Assembly: GCA_030248295.1 (NCBI GenBank)
Contig: JASANH010000873.1
Coordinates: 806,001 to 870,000, forward strand
Reading direction: 5' to 3'
DNA: 64,000 nt
DNA from: Mesodorylaimus sp. YZB2_4
Lineage: Eukaryota > Nematoda > Enoplea > Dorylaimida > Dorylaimidae
Under the pieces are notes generated by a model that saw only the letters and a list, made by a program, of their open reading frames with translations, did no database searches and was not told the DNA's origin. Both the position numbers and the translations under genes were made by a program. Below, one piece after another: positions 1 to 10,712 of the stretch. How positions within the stretch are numbered: position 1 is the stretch's first letter; each line of letters begins with the position of its first letter.

Positions 1-2
1 AA

Positions 3-839
3 GTAAAAGCCTGGAGCAGTTCTTTTAACCGTCTTATGCGAAACCCGATCGGCCGAGGTCTTCTCAAACAGCATCTCATTCAAGAACATGCCGACGAAAG
101 TATTCGTTTTTGGGAAGCTGTCGAAGCCTACAAGCAATTACGTACCAACAACGAAATGGAAGAAACGGCTCGCAATATTTACGATCAATTTGTAAGCAGC
201 CACGCAAAATCCGAAATAAGTATCGATTCGAAATGTCGATCAATGTTGGATCAATCTTACAAAACGCCCAATAAGACAACATTCGACGAGGCCCAACAAC
301 ACATTTTCAAATCGATCGAAACTGATAACTACGAGCGATTTAAAAGATCCAAAATTTATATGAACTTTCTACTCCAACAAATCCCTCACGACGTCGTCAT
401 AGGATGGGGAGAAAGTTTCGAAAAGCTGCTAGAATACGAAGAAGGACAGCACTTGTTCGAAGGGTTTTTAATAAACGAGAAAGCGGAAGAAAATCTAAGA
501 TTTTGGCTTGAAGTTCAAGATTACAAGAAGTGCAGCAACAGCAAACAAAGAAAGGCGAGAGCAGCGGACATTTATAACAGATTTGTGAATCCAGATGCTA
601 AAACCGAAATCAGTTTGGATGGTCCTACCAAAACAGCCATTATAAAATCCTACGAAAAGGGGGATGCAAAATTATTCGATAGAGCCGAAGAACATATTTA
701 TATGCTGATGCGGGGTGATTGCTATCCGAGATTCGTTAAGTCACAGAATTATCGCAATTATTTGGAGATGCATAAACAGAACCACGAAGAAGGACGCAAC
801 GACGCGTCTGATTTCCCAGTAGAGGAGGAACTGCAATAA
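3..839 (+). CDS. Tandem RGS-domain protein, 3' part
   Basis: Regulator of G-protein signalling domains speed GTP hydrolysis by G-alpha subunits at the membrane. The open frame holds two consecutive RGS domains. The first starts near AWSSSFNRLM just before the first in-window ATG at 36 and contains ESIRFWEAVEAY. The second starts near GWGESFEKLL and contains ENLRFWLEVQDYKK. Because the first domain begins upstream of that ATG, the true start lies in an exon outside the window, so the gene is 5' partial. The stop is TAA at 837-839. A protein consisting of two RGS domains resembles C. elegans RGS-3; that assignment is inference. Family membership is clear, but which G-alpha is the target cannot be told. 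Confidence 0.88.
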   Translation, partial: VKAWSSSFNRLMRNPIGRGLLKQHLIQEHADESIRFWEAVEAYKQLRTNNEMEETARNIYDQFVSSHAKSEISIDSKCRSMLDQSYKTPNKTTFDEAQQHIFKSIETDNYERFKRSKIYMNFLLQQIPHDVVIGWGESFEKLLEYEEGQHLFEGFLINEKAEENLRFWLEVQDYKKCSNSKQRKARAADIYNRFVNPDAKTEISLDGPTKTAIIKSYEKGDAKLFDRAEEHIYMLMRGDCYPRFVKSQNYRNYLEMHKQNHEEGRNDASDFPVEEELQ

Positions 840-1041
840 AACGGAGACAAGGAAGAAGTTAAGCAATACTTGGTAGAGAGCTACTTGCTTGCCCTTATGT
901 AGAATTGATATGCTTGTACGTCGAGCGATTTATATCCGATCTTGATATGTGTCCCCAGGCTAACCGAATTCGCTGTCACAACCCATGACATTCGTTACGT
1001 TGCCTATCTACCATACGTACCTTGATAATGTTCGCAAAGTC

Positions 1042-1429
1042 TCAGATGCTTCGTTCGGTTTTGTTTGTAGCTATTCGCTCAAAATTCGATAAACCTAAAC
1101 ACAGGAAGAAACTCTGTTTAGCCTCAAGTTCTCGCGCAACCCAGGGCAGTACATGATCACTTGTGTAGCCGTTTTTCCCCTTCACACCAAACGATATGAC
1201 CTGGATAGCCTCGCCTAGCTGAAGGTAAGGAACCCAGTACGCTAGATGATAAGAATTGTGTACCCTGCAGAAGTCTAGATCAATCACAATGTCCTGCCCA
1301 CCTCCTGCCATCACCATTTCCGTAACAATTTCGTCTAGATCTTACAATATCTGTTTCCCTAACCGTACGTAATCTTCCGATTAGATCGGCTTCGTCTTCC
1401 TCCCTGCAGTGCTCACAGTCAGTCACCTT
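1042..1429 (-). CDS. Small unrecognised gene, two supported exons
   Basis: Two minus-strand exons with matching phase can be read. The first is 1346-1429, with a polypyrimidine-cag acceptor and a GTAAGA donor; it encodes VTDCEHCREEDEADLIGRL. The second starts at 1293 after a 52-base intron and encodes DIVIDLDFCRVHNSYHLAYW and ISFGVKGKNGYTSDHVLPWV. The frame runs on to a stop at 1042, or is spliced at about 1095. Cysteines and aromatic residues suggest a folded, possibly secreted protein. I do not recognise the family. A hydrophobic start-like peptide encoded near 1650 could be the first exon, but no convincing donor joins it. An exon-like stretch at 1894-1939, with good splice sites on both sides, may belong to this or another minus-strand gene. 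Confidence 0.4.
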
Positions 1430-2335
1430 CTGGGAAAACACCAAGGAGCAAGAGCATTAAAAAACAGCAGGCTGTAACGTACATGAATCCGACATGGTGT
1501 GCCCTTTCCTAATGAACGTCAAGTTTTTGATGATGCTTAATCTTGCGTGCTTGTAATTCTAAATGCCAAGGCAATATAACAGTAGATGTGCAGTACACAT
1601 GCCGATGCAATAACTGATGACATTTTCTATGATCGAACGTAGTCCCAAGACGACGACAAAAATCAAAAAGGTGCGTGACCGGTGATGGCAATTATCAAAC
1701 ACTCCCAGTGATGACATAAACCAGCCTTTAGTTGTTCTAAAGTTCGTTCCACCCAGCTACGTAATAAGCCAGGCAGAACTAGTAACTTATCAAGCAGATA
1801 GAAAAAGCCATTAGTGTTCCTATCCCTATTAAACTCACTGTCTGAACATCGTGAGCAAAAGTAGAAGTAAAAAGGCCTCAAATGCTTACATACCTCTAGA
1901 CATATGCTTTCGATCATACAGCCGTCGTTTCCTTCGTTTCTGGGAAAAAGAAAAGAAAAACATATAAGCATATGTGCTTGAGTCTTACTGTTTTATAACA
2001 ATCCAGTCCGGCTCAATTAGACAACCCGATCCAGAGTCGACTGATCAGGTATCTCCTTTCGATAACGTTATTCCCGCGTTTTAGCAGACAAACAAGAATG
2101 GCACGACTTTGTGGCGAATTTAAATTTCCCGCCATCATAATTTGTAGGGAAAACCGCTGCTCATGTCACCAAAAACGAGGGAATTCTTAGCATCTGTACG
2201 GGTTCCAGCCTTTGTTTTGGTCCCTGAATTCTGGTACTAATCGCAATAAATTGGTGTTGTATGGTTCTGACTGCGGCGCTATCAAAGCTGTCATATTATC
2301 ACTGCCGATTTCACCAAAGCATTGCAAATAAAATT

Positions 2336-3978
2336 ATGTCGGCTACAAAAAGGAAACTTAGTAACGATGGTATGGGATTTGTATAGTATCATAAGCTAAA
2401 AACGATTTCCGTGTTTTTTTGTAGCGTCTTCTCCCTCCAACGGCAAACAACAAAAACTAAGCAATTTCTTCGCCGTGGTTGAAGTGGCTACGAAGAAAGT
2501 GGAAGGAACGACATCCGACGGCGCAAATGTAACAAAGGTGCAAGAAACAACGACTGCTTTGGTGCAAACTCAAAAAGAGAACAACGGGTTGTTAGTTTTA
2601 TTGACGGAGAAGTCGTGGCGATCGAAACTGCGCGCTGAATTCGACAAACCGTATTTCAAAGAGATCGAGAAGTTCTTGCAATCTGCAACCAGCGCTGGCA
2701 AAACTATTTACCCGCCCAAATCGTTAATCTTCAACGCTTTCAATCTAACCCCGTTGCACGAATTAAAGGTGGTCATCATCGGACAGGATCCTTATCATGG
2801 CGTAGGACAGGTAAGTCTACTGTAGTGCGAAATTGATTTTTGGTATTGCTGAATATACAAAAGCTGGCAACGAAACCTCCATAAATTTTTAGTCTCTATA
2901 TGTGTGCAGGATTTGAGGACACCCTGAAAAAGTGGATTAGGAGATGTGCTCAAGAGATAAGATTCAGCAAGGGGTGAAATTGTATTTTAGACTCCTAAAT
3001 AGTTTGATATGGAACAATCTTTAATGTATGCTTCACCCACACTGAAAAGGATGTTCTCTTTCATCGTATCTTAACCCCAGTGGCTGATGATGGCCCTCCG
3101 AGATTTATAGCTTTACTATTAGAGAAGCTCTTGCGAATAGAGAAAATCTGCGCTAAACGATGAAAAGTCGTTTTGCAATCTGCCATATCCTGGTCGTCGC
3201 GCTCAGGAACTGTATCGCTATGGGTACGCCTATGAACTATAGAAAAAGAAAGGATATGTTGCAACTAGTGTAAAGAAATTAGTTTTCGAAGAATGTCTTC
3301 GATATTGATGCGGTATAATCGAAAGACCCCAGACATTATGTCAAAAACACTGAGGATTTTTTATTGATTAATTTATCCTCCCATTACCTTGTTTTGGTTC
3401 ATTTTTGTGCTTGTATGACTAGGCTTCCACACTTGTGTATAAATGCTCCCCTTCTAGGCTCACGGGCTGTCTTTTTCGGTGCCGAGGAACATCGATCCTC
3501 CACCGTCCCTGAAGAACATATTTTCCGAATTGGCGACCGATCTTCCCAGCTTTAAAAAACCAAATCACGGATGCTTGGAAGCATGGGCCAAAAGAGGTGT
3601 TTTGTTACTGAACGCTACGTTGACCGTTGAGTAAGTGAATGCTGCTTTGACCACTGCATTTTTCGAAGAATTTGCTTTTCATTTAGAGCGCATAAAGCTA
3701 ATTCGCACGCCAGCATTGGTTGGCAGCTGTTTACGGATGCGGTTATCAAAATGGTAGCAAACGAATGCGAAAATCTAGTGTTCATTTTATGGGGTGGGTT
3801 CGCTCATCGAAAAGCTGCTTTGATCAACGGTGCTTCAAAAAGGGGTCATACGATTATTAAAACGGCTCATCCGTCGCCATTGTCTGCCACTAAGTTTTTC
3901 GGGTGCCGCTGTTTTTCGAAGGCCAATGAAGCATTGAAGAAAAGTGGCAAGGGTGAAATCGATTGGCAGTTGGACTAG
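2336..3978 (+). CDS. ung: Uracil-DNA glycosylase, nuclear-type
   Basis: Removes uracil from DNA to begin base-excision repair in the nucleus. Four exons (2336-2369, 2425-2810, 3458-3630, 3687-3978) give 294 aa, close to the roughly 310 aa of vertebrate UNG2. Residues 20-27, QQKLSNFF, match the PCNA-binding PIP-box consensus, as expected for a replication-linked nuclear form. The water-activating motif GQDPYHG is encoded at the end of exon 2. LLLNATLTV and the His-containing HPSPLS loop follow, and the protein ends near [11 protein letters not shown], as in the family. Intron 2 is 647 bases; the others are about 56. Start choice: the ATG at 2336 is followed at once by a basic segment and the PIP box. 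All catalytic motifs are intact. Confidence 0.95.
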
Positions 3979-4325
3979 TCGCATAAAGACAATATGCAAG
4001 TCTGATCGATAAATGAAGAAATTTTGAGCTCTTGCTTCTTATTTGTTTTGCTGCAGGTAAGATTACATGTAACTGTACGTTATACAAGAATTTTCAGGCT
4101 CCCAAATATCTTATCATTAGTAGTTTCATACTTTCTCGTATTTGTGAGGGTGTCGCTATTGCTTGGCGCTAATGTCCTTGAGCGAGAGATAAAAATGCGA
4201 ATTTTGTGACAATAAAATGAGGAGCTTATCAGAAGCCTTATGTCACAATCTTGCCTTCAGGTACTGACTGGACACAGAGCGGATGGCTGCCTGGGTATCT
4301 GCGAGCGGCCACATGCACTAGCAGG
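3979..4325 (+). other. Gene-free spacer downstream of UNG
   Basis: This is the UNG 3' flank. An AATAAA-like signal lies near 4210. I see no exon with coding character on either strand before the transposable element that begins at 4334. Confidence 0.5.
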
Positions 4326-4333
4326 GTTCATAC

Positions 4334-5076
4334 TAGCGTTCGACTGGGGGTGATTTTTTCGAGGACGGGGACGGCCATCGGGGTCTTTCGGGGCTGGAGA
4401 TAGCCCCGGCGGGGACGGGGATAAGAAAAAGCTTTCTGAGTCTCAAAATCTACATGTTTTTTTTGGCATGTTCCAAAAACTTCATGAAGTTTTTTACCCC
4501 GCATTTTTTGCAAGAAGCCGTCACATATACCATAAATCTATTGTGGATTAGCGTAGACAATAACACTACCAGTGAGGAACTTGGCGAAGCCATTGCATGT
4601 CGATCTCTTTTTGCGCCTTAGAATTCTCAATGACGTAGGTTTTCATTATAAATTTTGCTCCCTGTAAACTTCTTGTCAACTCTGTCAAAATAGGACCACG
4701 CTTCGGACATTTTTCTATTCAGGGAAAAATACAGCATCGACAGACAGCTAGCTAGCCCCAGCTATAACGTCTTCTTCGAGAATATACACGCCCTCCATGT
4801 GCCGCATAGGCCGCGTGTACATTCCAAAAGAAAACAGGTAGTACCAGTCAGTACTGACCTGATCCCGCTGGCCGATACATGCGCATTGCACAAGTCGTCA
4901 CACCACGCAGACAGCATAGTATTTTTTTAAATCTCACAACATCGCGCAAAATGCTGACGCTGCGTTTAGTGGGTCTTTTCGATTGTCGAAGGTGAGACAG
5001 TTTTCGGGGGTGAATCCCCGCCACATTTTTTCGGGCACGGGGACGGGGATCGGGGTAGGGCCCCGGTCGAACACTA
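4334..5076. mobile_element. Non-autonomous hAT-type MITE, 743 bp
   Basis: Terminal inverted repeats of 16 bases (TAGYGTTCGACYGGGG, two mismatching positions) lie at both ends. The element is flanked by a perfect 8-base target-site duplication, GTTCATAC, at 4326-4333 and 5077-5084. An 8-base duplication with short TIRs is the signature of hAT transposons. Inside each end lies a G-rich block (GGGGACGGGGAT) in the same orientation. No transposase-like reading frame is present, so mobilisation would have needed an enzyme from elsewhere. Confidence 0.85.
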
Positions 5077-5434
5077 GTTCATACATACAAGGCTGGAAAT
5101 TCTGAAGTTGCAAATTTCGAATCGCCCAATCGCTCTCTTTTGTCGGACAATGAAATCGCTCATCTGGCTAAAGTCAACCAACGCAATATGACAGGGTCAC
5201 TACTTGTTCTGTCATGTTGCTGGTATGCTTCAGTTGCAATTGGTCTAGTAGCTGGGAGAGTGTTGGAATAATTCAGGGGAAAAACGGAATATTTTCTGGA
5301 TAACCAGCTGAAAAAAGGGACAATCATTTTCTACTCCTTGTATGATCCCTGATTGGTATGACTAGATCTTGCTCCCTGGAGCTAAGGTCGTATCACGAAC
5401 CTGCTGCGGGCGGTGGTTAAAACCATGCTATTTT

Positions 5435-5812
5435 TTTGTGGGATAAAGCCCGTTTTGCCTGTAGCCAGCTGTGAAACCTTCTAAGCAAGGCTGTGCTTGG
5501 ACGAGCACACACAGTAGCTTCCCTCTGCGCGTCTCCACTAGGAGCACCCACGCGAGGGCATCCTGCACTGGACACCGACTTCCTCGGACGGCTGAGACTG
5601 TCTACTCTTTTGGCTTCCGTCTCTCCACTCGGAGCACCTCGACGGTACTGGTGAGTCACCCACGGCCTGGCGTGCAAGGTCAGCGAAGGTTTATGGTGCG
5701 AAGCCGAGCTCCATCACCAGGGATCGAACCCGGGACGAGCCGAGCCACTTGCTACCAAGCAACATGGGTAGACTACTAATGCCGAATCGCTGCACCACCG
5801 CGGCCGCATGCT
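5435..5812 (-). mobile_element. tRNA-derived SINE, family B, copy 1
   Basis: Read on the minus strand, the head has RNA polymerase III promoter boxes. The A box is at 5787-5799 (GGTGGTGCAGCGA) and the B box at 5721-5731 (GGGTTCGATCC), spaced as in a tRNA. The unrelated body contains a segment, TTGCACGCCAGGCCGTGGGT followed by GACTCACC, that recurs in the copy at 31.5 kb. It ends in an A-run (plus-strand T-run near 5430-5440). The anticodon arm is not preserved, so this is not a working tRNA gene. Confidence 0.75.
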
Positions 5813-6098
5813 ATGACTAATGGTGACTTCGAAAATGTCAGTGATATACGGTACTGTCGAACTGCGCAGATGTGTCTCCAATAACCCAAAGATTGTGGCT
5901 GCGATGCGGCAGAGTCCGTGTCCGAAGGAACAGCAGTTTCAGAAGTGCAGCACTGATCTTGCAAGTTGACAGGGCGGCCCAACCCACTCAGCGCCTTAGG
6001 GGGTGGGAGCCGAGCGAGTAGAGACTTGATAATTGAAAACAAGTGGCCCTCCCTTTTCGCCATAAGGCAGAGGACAGAATGGCCTCAGAAAGGTCGGC

Positions 6099-6260
6099 CG
6101 GCCCCGTGGCCTGGTGGATAGGCGTCTGCCTCTCACGCCAGGTGCGCAGTTACGGGCGAGTGTTCGACTCGCGGGCCGGTAAATCATTTCGTGTAAAATG
6201 TGTCCCTTCACCCTCGAGTGCGCATAAGCGTTTGGTGATGTGGTAAAACATGACCATGAT
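6099..6260 (+). mobile_element. tRNA-derived SINE, family A, copy 1
   Basis: The head contains an A-box-like GTGGCCTGGTGGATAGG and a B box GTGTTCGACTC at 6160-6170. A tail follows with GTCCCTTCACCC and GTTTGGTGATGTGGTAAAAC. The same head and tail recur in two copies near 43.5 kb, showing a dispersed family. It ends in a short ATG-rich repeat. Confidence 0.75.
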
Positions 6261-6853
6261 GATGAAGGTATCTAGCGGTTACCAGATTGCAATATGTGTT
6301 TGGTCCCACTTTATGTCATAACTTGACGACAACAGGCAACACGGGTTAGAAGCTCCTCAGCGCCAAGGCCGCACCTCAAAACATCTTTTAAGCTAATATG
6401 GATAGGGATATGGATGATCTACCCTGGGCACGGGTCGTGCACTCGCTGCGATCAGTCCCAGATTCACTATGCAACAAATCCACCGAGCTACAGTGGTAAG
6501 TGCATATACGACGCGAGAGCCAGCAGATGCTAAGCCACAAGACTACGAGTCGGACGGGAGTCAACACACCTTGTCTGGTCTGATGGGCACCCCCTTTTTC
6601 TGCACTGCCGTCAACTTCCATTTACTCTCATTGTCAGTCATAAAGCTCAGCCGCCCAGGCGCTCGTAATCGTCACAGGATTATTCGGGAGAACAGGTCTG
6701 ACTAAACAAATAGTGTATGAAAATAAAGTACAGTGTTCAAACCGAGTGGACAGCATACTCATCGCGGCTACTTCACTGCGGAAGTAAAAAGGGGGGCAAA
6801 AAAGCGCATTTTTCCTTCATTGGCTTCGGGTCGTCACTTTGTAACCGGCTTCC

Positions 6854-8758
6854 TCAGGTGCGTACTGTATTCGGCACTGTGTGGACTTGTTCGTAATGGC
6901 GAACTATGATCTGCCGTAAAGTTTGAGTTTGGTGTTGGATCTGAAAGGAGAAATGATCAGGAGGCGGGGAGTTGAGGCCTCGGACAGACTGCTTACCGCC
7001 ATGTAGAACATGCAGTGCACTAAATCCTCGTCTTCTGCGCCTAAAACCAAAAAGCAGAGGGATAATAAAGGGACTAAGAGGCCGGTGGTCACAGTGAGTA
7101 GTCAGGGAGTGGTGCATTTTATAGACTGGGATCCTATGCGGCAACACAAGAAGGCTTGGCCAGACGAGACAATCCTTAGTGGGATGGAGTGCTGGCCAAA
7201 TCCCGGGTGGACACTTGGATTAGGGCCACAAAGCGCGACCATACCCTCCTGCCGCCTACGCGTCCAAACAAGGAAAACTATAAGTGATCTGTTGAAAACT
7301 ACTAGGTCCCGTTGCTAGCTAGCATGTTAAGCAACGTACCAGGACAGTCGGGAATATTATTACACAAATCGTCTATGGTAATGCATTGCCAGTTTTCCAT
7401 ATCTTCGGGAGACGGTGACGGACAGTAAAATCTGTATGTACGATCCGATCTGCCAGCGTAGCAGCCTAAAAATGAATGCAAGTCTTGCTGATCAGCGGGT
7501 GAACGGGGATTTATAACTGGGAATACAAATCTGCCTACACCAGCGTTATATAACATGACTCACCACCCCTGACCTGTTCTCATTCCTCTTTCGGCACAAG
7601 TAGCTCTCATTGCAAAATACGGAGCTGAAATGCCTTTCAAGACTTTTCATTCACACCGGCCTTTTTTAGACCATACTACAAATCCAAAATGTCAAGCCTT
7701 TTAGCATAGGTAATGAAGGCAGAGTGAATCCTGCTAAAGTTCGCACCTCCTAAAAGGACATTGTCGTCAAAGACCTCGGGAAGTGGCTCTCATTGAAGAT
7801 GCCATTCAAGTGCACAGGAAAAGCCCTTGAATCGAATTCCTTCCAGGATAGGCCACGGTCACGGACACATCGCTGTACACCTATGTCAGTGATCCTCAAA
7901 TGCAAGCAAGGCTACTTGGAGAGAATCATCTTTACGCAGAGCTGCGCCTAATGCTGTGCAAGCTTGGGAAACATCGGCAAAAACAAGGTACTTGATTATC
8001 TATTTTTGGTTAGATGCTAGTAGTCAAAGCAATGAGGAAGTCTAAAAAGAGCTGCTTACATGTATTTCTTTTTTTGTTAATCCTTGGCATCTACCAGTAC
8101 ACCAGTCTTATGGTCAGACCTATTCACCAGAATCGTACGCAGGGTCGTGCCAGGGCATGACCGAAGGTAATTACCAGACATAAACCAGCCTGATATTTAG
8201 CCCCTTATTTTGCATATTCTTTTGACGTCACAACCAAAAATAGCCATCGTTTGAAGCTGGAACAGCTATAGTTAAGGGACACGCTATGTAACTGGCTTGT
8301 GGTCATAAAACAGCTTATATGACTCGTGTCGATCATTCACTTCGACCTGGACCCCATCAATGACGTCAAGCACTATTTTATGGTTTTTCGTTGAAGTGGT
8401 CATCCCTGTTTTCGTTGGGAGTCGTAAATGTGGCGGACTTACTTTGTGGCTCGGGCCGATGTTCCAAGAGTTGGTAAAGAGCTTGGATACGTCGGGCATT
8501 GGCGTCCTCGACTTGGCTGATAACCGTACGATCCAAAATATCGTTTCGGACTCGACTGTGCTCGTCACTGGCGACCGTGCTAATGTTGCTTCTCTTTGCA
8601 CCACCCGCCTTGATAGTGTGATGGAAAAAATATTCAAAGGGCATGGAGGCGCTTTCTCCATTTTGCACCTTGACCGTTAATAAAAAGCAAACTGCAAAAA
8701 AGAGGGAGCAGGAAAGGTTTGAGAATGGAGCGAGACCGCTTCGCCCGACTGCGGCCAT
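6854..8758 (-). CDS. Secreted LDLR class A domain protein (HEN-1/Jelly-belly-like candidate)
   Basis: Four exons on the minus strand (8443-8758, 7340-7465, 6997-7040, 6854-6940) join in phase to give 190 aa. The N-terminus has a hydrophobic signal peptide (SLFFAVCFLLTVKV) followed by about 80 polar residues. A single LDL-receptor class A module spans roughly residues 107-145: paired cysteines, NWQCITIDDLCNNIPDCPGA, then the acidic calcium-binding EDE and a last cysteine. A short helical tail with no membrane segment follows, so the product should be secreted. In nematodes and flies, small secreted proteins with one LDLR-A module include HEN-1 and Jeb, ligands of the ALK receptor; this link is inference from architecture. 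The 977-base first intron carries two perfect TGACGTCA palindromes. Confidence 0.8.
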
Positions 8759-9444
8759 TGCGGTTAGTTGTCCGAGTGTCCAATGAAGCCGGTGCCGACA
8801 ATGTACAGAGTAAGGCGGATGGAACTAAACAAAGGCGTCAGGGGCATACAAATCTTATCTTCTCCAAACCGTGCTTTCCGTTGACGTAAGTGCAATATGG
8901 CTGTGATAAGCAGACGCCTCGAGTCAAGTCTCGAGCACGACTTGTGAACAAGTTGACGGAGTGGAAACACTAATGAGAGAGTGGCGCGAACGGGCCGACT
9001 CCTATCGAACCTTCTTCACCCACCCGGCGTCAGCTCGGAAACAATTAGCGCCTAATGAAAACGGCAGATAAATCCGGACGGGGAATTAGACCAGTGTCTA
9101 TAAACTTGAGTCAGAGCCTGCGATTGTTCTATATTGACCACAGTGACGTCAACCCGCTCCCTCGACGGAGCCGACAGAAAACGCGTAAACGAAAATAGCA
9201 GCCAACACCGTTTTATTTCACCCAGTCCCCAAATAGGGGTGGGCGTGCGGACGGACCAGATAAGACACCCTACCATGTCATGCGTGTATTTGACATTTCT
9301 TAAGTCCGTAAGCAGCTACGCAGAAAGCGTCATTCGAGGAAGCAGCGGCTACGCAAAGGACTGGTTACCATAAGAAAATAAGGTTATCACTAGGTTATCA
9401 GCCGCGCTCCTCGTCACTCCTCAATGCACTCTTGCGCCACCTCG

Positions 9445-9837
9445 TCAATAGCAGTAATAGCTCCACGGTTCTCGGTCCTCATCAGGCAATGGATCGATGT
9501 TGAGAACGACCGATTGAGTGCCATAGCTGGCTGCGTGCAACTCGATTACGTTATACCGACATGGCGTGTTGAAATCTGACAGGTCTAAACCGCACCGCCA
9601 ACTTAGCTTGCGTCCATGACCCCTTACAAAGAATACCGCATACCTGACTCGCAATGGTAGAATCGACGACGTGCCGAGAGAGGATCCCAAGTGCTGCTGT
9701 TGGCCTGCACGGATATGTAGTTGGTGTTGGTACTGCCGCACTATAACCGAATCACACAGCCGTAAATACAAACTTGTAGTGCTTTTTTGCGCTGAGTGGA
9801 GGTTTTGGAAGAGTTGGAGTTCGGAGGTGAAAGACAT
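9445..9837 (-). CDS. Possible 3' exon(s) of the CUB-domain gene
   Basis: A 130-codon minus-strand frame contains SLYLRLCDSVIVRQYQHQL, then SSILPLRVRYAVFFVRGHG and SDFNTPCRYNVIELHA. The spacing of cysteines and beta-strand-like alternation resembles the end of one CUB domain and the start of another. It could continue the gene whose better-supported exons lie at 10.7-12.2 kb. I could not find a phase-compatible exon joining the two, and the exact acceptor and donor are uncertain. Smaller frames near 9.1 kb and 8.8 kb may also belong. Confidence 0.3.
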   Translation of the reverse strand: MSFTSELQLFQNLHSAQKSTTSLYLRLCDSVIVRQYQHQLHIRAGQQQHLGSSLGTSSILPLRVRYAVFFVRGHGRKLSWRCGLDLSDFNTPCRYNVIELHAASYGTQSVVLNIDPLPDEDREPWSYYCY

Positions 9838-10712
9838 TCACTTGCGCCTTTTCACTGATGTGAACTTTGGCGAAGCGTCACTTGTTGTTTCAGTTGTTGC
9901 CCATGCTCACCTAAAGTCCGTCAAAGGACTCGTATTTCGTAATGGATGAAGTGCCTGTGCGCTTTCGATTGTGCGTATTACTTATTCATGCTTGACTAGT
10001 CCAGCGTGACGTATTTCCTTGATAAAGGTGGACGCACACTCGTCCAACTGACGTCACATTTTTCCTGCCAACTATTATCAGTCTCAGACCCATGGTTTAA
10101 TTGAAAAAGGGGTGAAAGAAATTGCGTGTGGGCGGGTAACGCATAGGAATTGGACGGGCGTAAACTCCGCGCTCCCGATCCAAAACCCTAGGTTATTAAA
10201 GACTGGGTGAAAAGCCTTCGGGCTTCGCCGACCAGAAACGGGTTTATTCGTTTCAACGTTTCCGTCCGTCGAAGAGGGAAGGCCATCAATTTTCTTCCAC
10301 GCATGCGCAAAGGCGGAGGATTTCAAGACTAATTACTGTACGGAAAGACAGGAATCGACTCGCCCACACCATCGACCCCAACTGCGAATGCTTCTCCGTT
10401 TACGGAAGCTGCCCATACATGATTCTTACGGGCATGCAATGGGAGACCTCGAGCAAGTTTTGTTATGAGTGCACACCACTCAATTGCCACAATCGCTTTA
10501 CCTGATGCGGAAATAAGCAAGGGAAACGACGGGGGAGCAAATTACATAAGTGATAATTTTCCAAGGGCTGATGTCATAAACAAGACCCCGACAGGCAGCC
10601 ATATTCGCAAACGCAGCTGTGACCATGTGTCAGAGAATGTCTCAAGAGATTTCGAATGCGTGCAGGGTGGACTTGTGCGTGATGCGTACAGTACACCTAT
10701 AGCATGGCTTAC

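Noticed and set aside
5417..5779. Open frames on both strands around 5.4-5.8 kb
   Set aside because: They lie inside a tRNA-derived SINE and show no protein family.
5721..5812. tRNA gene
   Set aside because: A and B boxes are present, but the anticodon arm and acceptor stem do not fold as a tRNA and a SINE body follows.
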